Positions 58,706 to 64,000 of a stretch of 64,000 nt of DNA are shown here, one piece after another. The notes beneath the pieces are model-generated. The model was given only the letters and a program-made list of their open reading frames with translations, was not told the DNA's origin and searched no databases. This DNA comes from Chaetoderma sp. LZ-2023a. Its lineage: Eukaryota; Mollusca; Caudofoveata; Chaetodermatida; Chaetodermatidae. Each line of letters opens with the position of its first letter. Position 1 is the stretch's first letter. The stretch spans positions 185,506,936-185,570,935 of the forward strand of contig CM067369.1 in the NCBI GenBank assembly GCA_034401795.1, read 5' to 3'. A program made the position numbers and the translations under genes.

Positions 58706-58967
58706 GTAATATTACTGTATTCTGCGGCTGTAGTAGTAGAAATAGCCTACAGTTGTAATCAGTCGTTTTTCGCTTTTGCCCACTGTGTCCTGTCCTCAAC
58801 CGAAATTTTTAGCTTCCTCAGGTCCATTCTTGACTTGAGTGTACCGAGTCCTGCTTTCTTGAGGTCACCTCGTAGCATGCTTAGCAGATTTATGTAATGA
58901 TGTCCTCTCCTGGCTTTATATTTGTTGACTTCGAGTAGGGCATCTGTAGCACATTGCCAAACATGGC
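58706..58967 (-). mobile_element. LINE family A, short 3' copy E
   Basis: A 13-bp target-site duplication, CTGCTTGCCTTAT (58693-58705 and 58968-58980), flanks it. It holds only the C-terminal tail (KYKARRGHHYINLLSMLRGD, LKKAGLGTLKSRMDLRKL) and the 3' UTR. An internal deletion of about 40 bp removes the PEETPAQ region. Confidence 0.9.
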
Positions 58968-59429
58968 CTGCTTGCCTTATTTGCTGAAAGATCATTTCAA
59001 GGGAGGAAATTATCAAGTAGAAATAGTTGACTGATAGATTGGAAGATTTACATCCCTTGATAAAACAATATGAAAATATAATAGGCATTGCCTATAAGTG
59101 AACAATGGCATTCATTGTTAGCTCACCTGGCCAAAATGGATAAGTGAGCTTATGCCGTGGCGACCATCCGTCTGTCTGTCCATCTATCCAACTTTTCTTT
59201 AAACAACCTCTGGGCCGATTTCAATTATATTTGGTAGGAAGCATCCCTAGGGGTAGAGATCCAAGTTTGTTCAAACAAAGCCGATCAGCCAATTTGGCCG
59301 GTGGCCATCTTGGATTTTGGCCGATTTTTGTCTCGCCTGCGAAGCAGAAAGTGAGAGATATGTGTCACTTTTCCGATGGCGACGATGACGGCGGCGGCGG
59401 CGACGATGACGACCGCGGCATCAACAATG

Positions 59430-60110
59430 TTAAGTTTTTGCATTTAGCAAAACGTGTCGGCTTATATTTCAGGATCAGTTAATCATATTGCAACTAAATC
59501 TGGCTATGTGGTTGCCTATGCTGTTAGAAAGCGGCATGGTAATACTGAGGTCACACGGTCAATGGTCAAGGTCACTGCAACCTTAATACAAAACTTTTTC
59601 AATGTTAAGTTTTTGCATTTAGTAAAACTTCTTGGCTTATCTTTCAGGATTGGTTAATCCTATTGGAAGTAAACTTGGATACATTGTAACCTATGATGCT
59701 AGGAAGCAGCATGCTGACACTGAAATCACAACGTCGAAGGTCAATGCCATTCTGACGTACAAAACTTTATTTTTCAATGCTAAGTTTTTAGGCTTAGCAA
59801 ATGTTATCATGTTATATTTGGGGATTGCTTAACCCTAATGGAACACAACTTGGGTACATGTTTGCTTATGCCAAGAGGATACAGGACGGTGACATGGAGG
59901 TCTCCAGGTCAAAGATAAAGGACATTCTAATGTTGCTCTCTGACCTCTGCTTTTTCAACCGTAAGTTTTTCCATTCAGAAAATCATTTATATTTCAGGAT
60001 TGGTTAATCCTATTGGAACTAAACTTGAATACATGATTACTTATAATGTTAGGAAGCAGCATGATAACATGAAGGTCACAAGGTCAAATGACAATGCCAC
60101 TGTGACAAAC
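59430..60110 (+). repeat. Four ~175-bp tandem units with splice-acceptor-like motifs
   Basis: GGTTAATCCTATTGGAAnT-type marks lie at about 59477, 59652, 59826 and 60001. Each unit has AAGTTTTTnCATTTAGnAAA, then TTATnTTTCAGGATTGGTTAAT (GGGG replaces CAGG in the third), then GTTAGGAAGCAGCATGnTnA. Short open frames recur with VNPIGTKLGYxxTY(D/N)xRKQH, an imperfect protein-like repeat. Confidence 0.8.
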
Positions 60111-61539
60111 AGGAGACAGGTGAGACATTTAGTTCTTGTTAGAAATGTCTTTAAAAATCTTCTCCGAACCCGCTTGGTGAATCGATCCAAAACTCATGAA
60201 ACGTCATCTAGGGCAAAAGGTTGATTGACGAAATGGTATGGCGGCCATCTAGAATGACATAGTTTTTGCGAAAACAACTCTAGAATGGCTTACGGGATTG
60301 GGCTGAAATTTGGGAAATAAGGTTAGGAATTAAAGGCCATTAAAGTTTGGTCAAGTGCCATATTGGATTATTTTGGATGGTTTTGAGGCCAAAATTGTGT
60401 TTTTTTTGTATGTTTTTGCGTATTCTTATCTCAAATTTGTCATTTTGGAAACTGTCGAATAAACGGATTGGTGGTCATCTTGGATCATTTTTCCTCCAAA
60501 AGCTCCCGTACTCAAGAATTACTATGCTGATTTAAATTATATTTGGCAGGAACAATCTGTAATGCATAGAGATTCAAATTTGTTCAAACGAAGCTGATCG
60601 GTCAATTTGACTGGCAGCCATCTTAGATTTTAGCAGATTAAAAAAAAAAGATTTTAATCCGAAATCGCTTGGCATCCATTCAAAACTGATGAAATATGAT
60701 CCAGTGAAAGACCTGAAGCAAGTTTGTGCAAGGGAACTTGATTGGCCAAATAGTATGGCGACCATCTTGGATGACCTAGTTTTCACTAAAATGATTTCTT
60801 CAGAAATGGGGAACAGATTGGGCCGAAATTTAGCAGGTATGTTTAGGGACTACGGGACATTAAAGTTTGTTAAGGGAAGTGGATAAGTAAAAAGATATGG
60901 GCGCCACGGACCAATCAAAATGTAGCTGTTTGGAGGCCATATTGGATATTTTTATTTGATGGATTTTGAAGCCGAAATTGGTTTTATATAGTTTTTTTAG
61001 GCATTCCAATTCAAAATTTGACATTTTCGAAATTGTTGGATAAACAGTTTGTCGTCCATCTTGGATCTTTTTCCTGCCAAAAACTCCCATACTGAAGCAA
61101 TGAAAAATTTAAAATTTCTTGAGACCCGCTGGGCAGATTTCACGTATATTTGACAGGAAGCATTCTTAGGGCATAGAGATACTACAAGTTTGTTCAAAGG
61201 AAGACGATATCTTGGATTTTGGTCAACATTTAGAAAGGTCTTTAAAAATCTTCTCAGAAACCGCTGGGGGCATCGATGCAAACCTCATTTAATATGATCT
61301 AGGGCAAGAGCTGAACAAAGTTTGTTCGAGGGAACTTGATTTACCAAGTGGTTTTGTGGCCATCTTGGATGATCTAGTTTTTGTGAAATATGATTAGGGC
61401 TGAAACGCCTTTAAAATTTATCCATGAAAAGTTAATATGTCAAAAAGACATTGTCCACAATGAATCAATCAACATTTAGCGTTTTTGGTGGACATCTTGT
61501 ATTCTCTGCAAATTTCTGAGAAAATCATAAAAAGACTTA

Positions 61540-62263
61540 CCATATTTATTCTAATTATACCGCAGGGCGGGTAGCGGTCACCACAGGGGGCGTGTTAATT
61601 AGGGTGGAAAAAAATACCACAAAATTAGAACGGTTTACTCAGTCACCTTGAATCAGTATATAATTATAGTATTTCATGCAATTTCTGCTAAATTTACTCA
61701 AATATTCATGAAAACTACTACTTTCACATTAGATTTATTCTGTGGCTTTAATTAGGACATAAAGGTGACATTTAGCGAAGTTAGGAACAAATGATTTATC
61801 TGTTGTTAAATTGGAATGGAGGCGCCTTTGTGATGCGTTCACTGATACATCGGAAAATATGCTATATAATTCACGTTAGCAGCTTTATCACTGAATGTCA
61901 AGATGCTGATCAGAAACAATTTAAGCATTGGTCGAATTGACTGGAGGTGTGTTTGTGATGCGTTCAGCGATGCATTAGAAAGTTTATAGCCATATTTTTA
62001 TGCCAATTCAACAACAGCGTTAGACGCTCTGTCATTGAACGACAGGATCTGACGAAAAAAGATTTTTTTTTGCGCATGTATTCACGAAAATGACCAAAAT
62101 GTTGCTGCATGTTTTATTTTTTCTATATGTTTTTCTTTGAAGACTAGATGACTGCGGAAGATTTATTAGTTCTTACTATTGGTAATTTGCTTTTTTTTTC
62201 ACCGTTCTCAAAAACATGGGGATGGTATAATTGGGAGGGGTAGGAAAAATAGAATAAATACGG
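61540..62263. mobile_element. TA-flanked MITE nested in the large element
   Basis: Terminal inverted repeats CC(A/G)TATTTATTCTA(A/T)TT with TA on both sides (61538-61539 and 62264-62265). Length is 724 bp and no transposase ORF is seen. Inside are two copies of a GGAGG(C/T)G(C/T)(C/G)TTTGTGATGCGTTCA module about 140 bp apart. Tc1/mariner-like by termini and TA target. Confidence 0.75.
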
Positions 62264-62631
62264 TACTTAGTAACCACTGGGCAAATTTTATAAAGATTTG
62301 TCTAAATCTTCTTCACAGACATTTGATTGGTAAATTTTGTGTGGTCATCTTGTTTTGTTCGGTTGTGCCAGTGGCCAGTAATTCCAGGTGAGTGATACAG
62401 GCCCATTGGGCCTCTTGTTTTAATTACAGGAATGAATTTGTATAGGGTCAAAATGTTGTATATACATATGCTCATGTATAGTACATTTGTGACGCTTAGA
62501 GGGCATTCTGGAAAGTTTGCGTTGCGAGAATGGTTTTATGCCAAGCATTGCTCACTGGTGAAGACATTAGAATCTGAAATAATGCGTCAGCAAAGTCTAT
62601 CTAAAATAGCGGCCACACTCCTACTTAGTTC

Positions 62632-62867
62632 ACCCATAACACTCAAATTTGTTCAAGAAAATTTTAATTTTCTCATAAAAATTGTCCATTTACAGAGCAA
62701 GAGAAGATTGTTTTTGGAAATTTGTCACTGGAATGACTGGCTTGGTTATCGAGCTGGTCATTCCAGTGGTAAATCTTCAAAAATAGTTTTCTCTTGCTCT
62801 GCAAATTAAGATTTCTCAAGACCACTGCGGAAGCCATTTTTTGCTGATATTAGTGTTAAAGGGTTAA
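62632..62867. repeat. Palindromic MITE, family 1
   Basis: CCCATAACACTCAAATTTG at the left, centre GGAATGACTGGCTTGGTTATCGAG, right end TAGTGTTAAAGGGTTAA. Confidence 0.8.
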
Positions 62868-63248
62868 AGTGTCAATAAAATTACAATTCGTTTTAAAACT
62901 TACTTAGGATACATATCTTTTATCAATATATGAGAACTTTAAATCATACCGGAGCCAAAGTTGGACACGTTTTGGATTTAGCTCAAATTAGTAGTTTATA
63001 TTTCATGTTTGCTCAAGCATGCATGCATGTATGGCCCACATTCAAACACAACCTTCCCTATAATGAGATGGCATGACACAATCCCCGTGGCATCAAAAGG
63101 TGAATGTTGGTGAGATAATGACTAAACTCAAGGTTTTTCTCAATAATAATATTTGCTTTTAGCTCAATTTAGTAGTTCATATCTCATGAGTCAATTACTT
63201 TGGAGTCAAAAGGTCAAAGGTCATGGTATTGATATGTGTTAATCCTGA
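62868..63248. other. Unannotated stretch
   Basis: AGCTCAAnTTAGTAGTTnATATnTCATG occurs twice (about 62979 and 63162). I see no gene. Confidence 0.5.
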
Positions 63249-63671
63249 AAGTGAGCTTACGCCACGGCAGCCACCCGTCCGCCTGTCGCCTGTCCGTCAA
63301 CTTTTTCTTTATAAACCTACTCCTCATTAAGCACTTGACTAATTTTAATCAAAAGGAGGTAGGTGGTTGGAAGGATCCTATAGAAATTGTATTCCAAATT
63401 TTGATAGGTCAATGTTTTGGTGGCCATCTTTGATTTTCTGAAAATTCTCCGGAACCATGTAAAAATGATACTCTATAATCAATGGCCTGATTTCAAGAAA
63501 AACTTGGTTGAAATGATCCTATGATGGTAGGCTTGAACATATCAAACGTGAATCTGGACTTTTTGGGTGACCATCTTGGATTTTCCGGAAATTATCCATT
63601 TTTTATTTAAATGCAAATTGTTCAAATGCTAATGGTCCAGGTGAGTCTCACAGGCCCTTGGGCCTCTTGTT
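63249..63671 (+). repeat. TTGTT-bounded repeat, 5'-truncated
   Basis: It begins inside the family at GTGAGCTTACGCCACGGCAG. The right end GTCCAGGTGAGTCTCACAGG ... CCTTGGGCCTCTTGTT ends at 63671. It resembles 43245-43806 most closely (shared ATTTAAATGCAAAnnGTTCAAATGCTAATGGTCCAGG). Confidence 0.8.
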
Positions 63672-63819
63672 TAAAATTTCTGCCTGGGGCACACTTCTTA
63701 AACCTAGCAGGGCAGCGAATAATTTTTTTTTGCTTAATTAGAGCGTTATGATGCGGCTACTTACCCCTAGAATAGGTGTGTTATGTTTTAGAGAGTTTGG
63801 ATGAGACCCTTTTCAGTTT

Positions 63820-64000
63820 TAGCTATGCCCCGACCATCTGTAGCTAAGCTCCACCCACACCTCGCTCGTGTTGAGATCAGTCGATCTCTGACCACCCTGA
63901 CTATCAATTTCCAAAAAGCTACACATGTAAGCTGTTGAATATTTTGAAACTAATTTGACTGGGTGCTGTTGCTGCCTAAGGCAGCAACAGTGCCCAGTCA
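63820..64000. repeat. Longer family-2 MITE, cut by the window end
   Basis: AGCTATGCCCCGACCATC, TAGCTAAGCTCCACCCACACC, GATCAGTCGATC, then the hairpin from 63932 (GGGTGCTGTTGCTGCCTAAG). It is the mirror of 36905-37290. Confidence 0.8.

Larger units (their letters stand above)
59120..62419 (+). mobile_element. Large TTGTT-bounded (HINE-like) element
   Basis: Left end TTGTT/AGCTCACCTGGCC (TTGTT at 59115-59119), right end CCAGGTGAGTGATACAGGCCC...CTCTTGTT (62415-62419). The interior has, in order, CTGT-like text, the GGCAGGAAGCATCC module, a TCTCGCCTGCGAAGCAGAAAG junction, four 175-bp units (59430-60110), ~520-610-bp family units (60130-61400), and the nested MITE at 61540-62263. I see no helicase or replication-initiator ORF. 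Confidence 0.7.

Overview
This window is AT-rich, intron- and transposon-dominated metazoan DNA. It has no operons, Shine-Dalgarno-spaced genes or compact coding blocks. Three candidate exons have consensus GT/AG splice sites and compatible phases, and the rest is mostly layered mobile elements. The mixture (RT-only LINEs, Penelope-like elements with GIY-YIG endonucleases, L2/CR1-type LINEs, very dense palindromic MITEs, (CTGT)n-bearing TTAGCTCACC-type repeats) suggests a marine invertebrate, but I cannot name the phylum from sequence alone.

Host gene. Three plus-strand exons (36651-36827, 38597-38810, 57109-57197) join in phase into an open reading frame rich in Ser/Pro and basic kinase-type motifs. 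I do not recognise the protein. The introns carry the elements listed below. A fourth, phase-symmetric exon at 48786-49046 is possible. A separate minus-strand reading frame at 11503-11901 is interrupted only by one TGA.

0-7.1 kb. After the tail of a TTGTT-bounded repeat comes a complete LINE copy (557-7106) flanked by a 12-bp target-site duplication. It is split in the RT domain by a 3.4-kb unclassified insertion (2624-6036). That insertion carries a compact leftward promoter-like cluster: heat-shock element, two CCAAT boxes, CRE and TATA. Partial copies of the same LINE family lie at 12.8-13.7, 21.9-22.9, 50.7-52.8 and 58.7-59.0 kb, three of them with 12-13-bp duplications.

7-36 kb. Here are about two dozen copies of a TTAA-flanked palindromic MITE (piggyBac-like ends), a second hairpin MITE family, tandem units of a TTGTT-bounded (Helitron2/HINE-like) repeat, microsatellites, and a 30-copy 44-bp minisatellite.

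39-47.6 kb. Two Penelope-like element remnants lie on the minus strand. The second has been hit twice: by a TTGTT-bounded repeat inside its GIY-YIG coding sequence, and by a 3-kb L2/CR1-type LINE with a 6-bp AAGTAT duplication. The interrupted reading frame lets both empty sites be reconstructed.

50.1-55.85 kb. A 5.75-kb DNA element has long complex inverted ends built of roughly 160-bp tandem units, with a LINE copy nested in the left arm.

59-62.4 kb. A large TTGTT-bounded element contains 175-bp tandem units and a nested TA-flanked (Tc1/mariner-like) MITE. The window ends inside a hairpin MITE.
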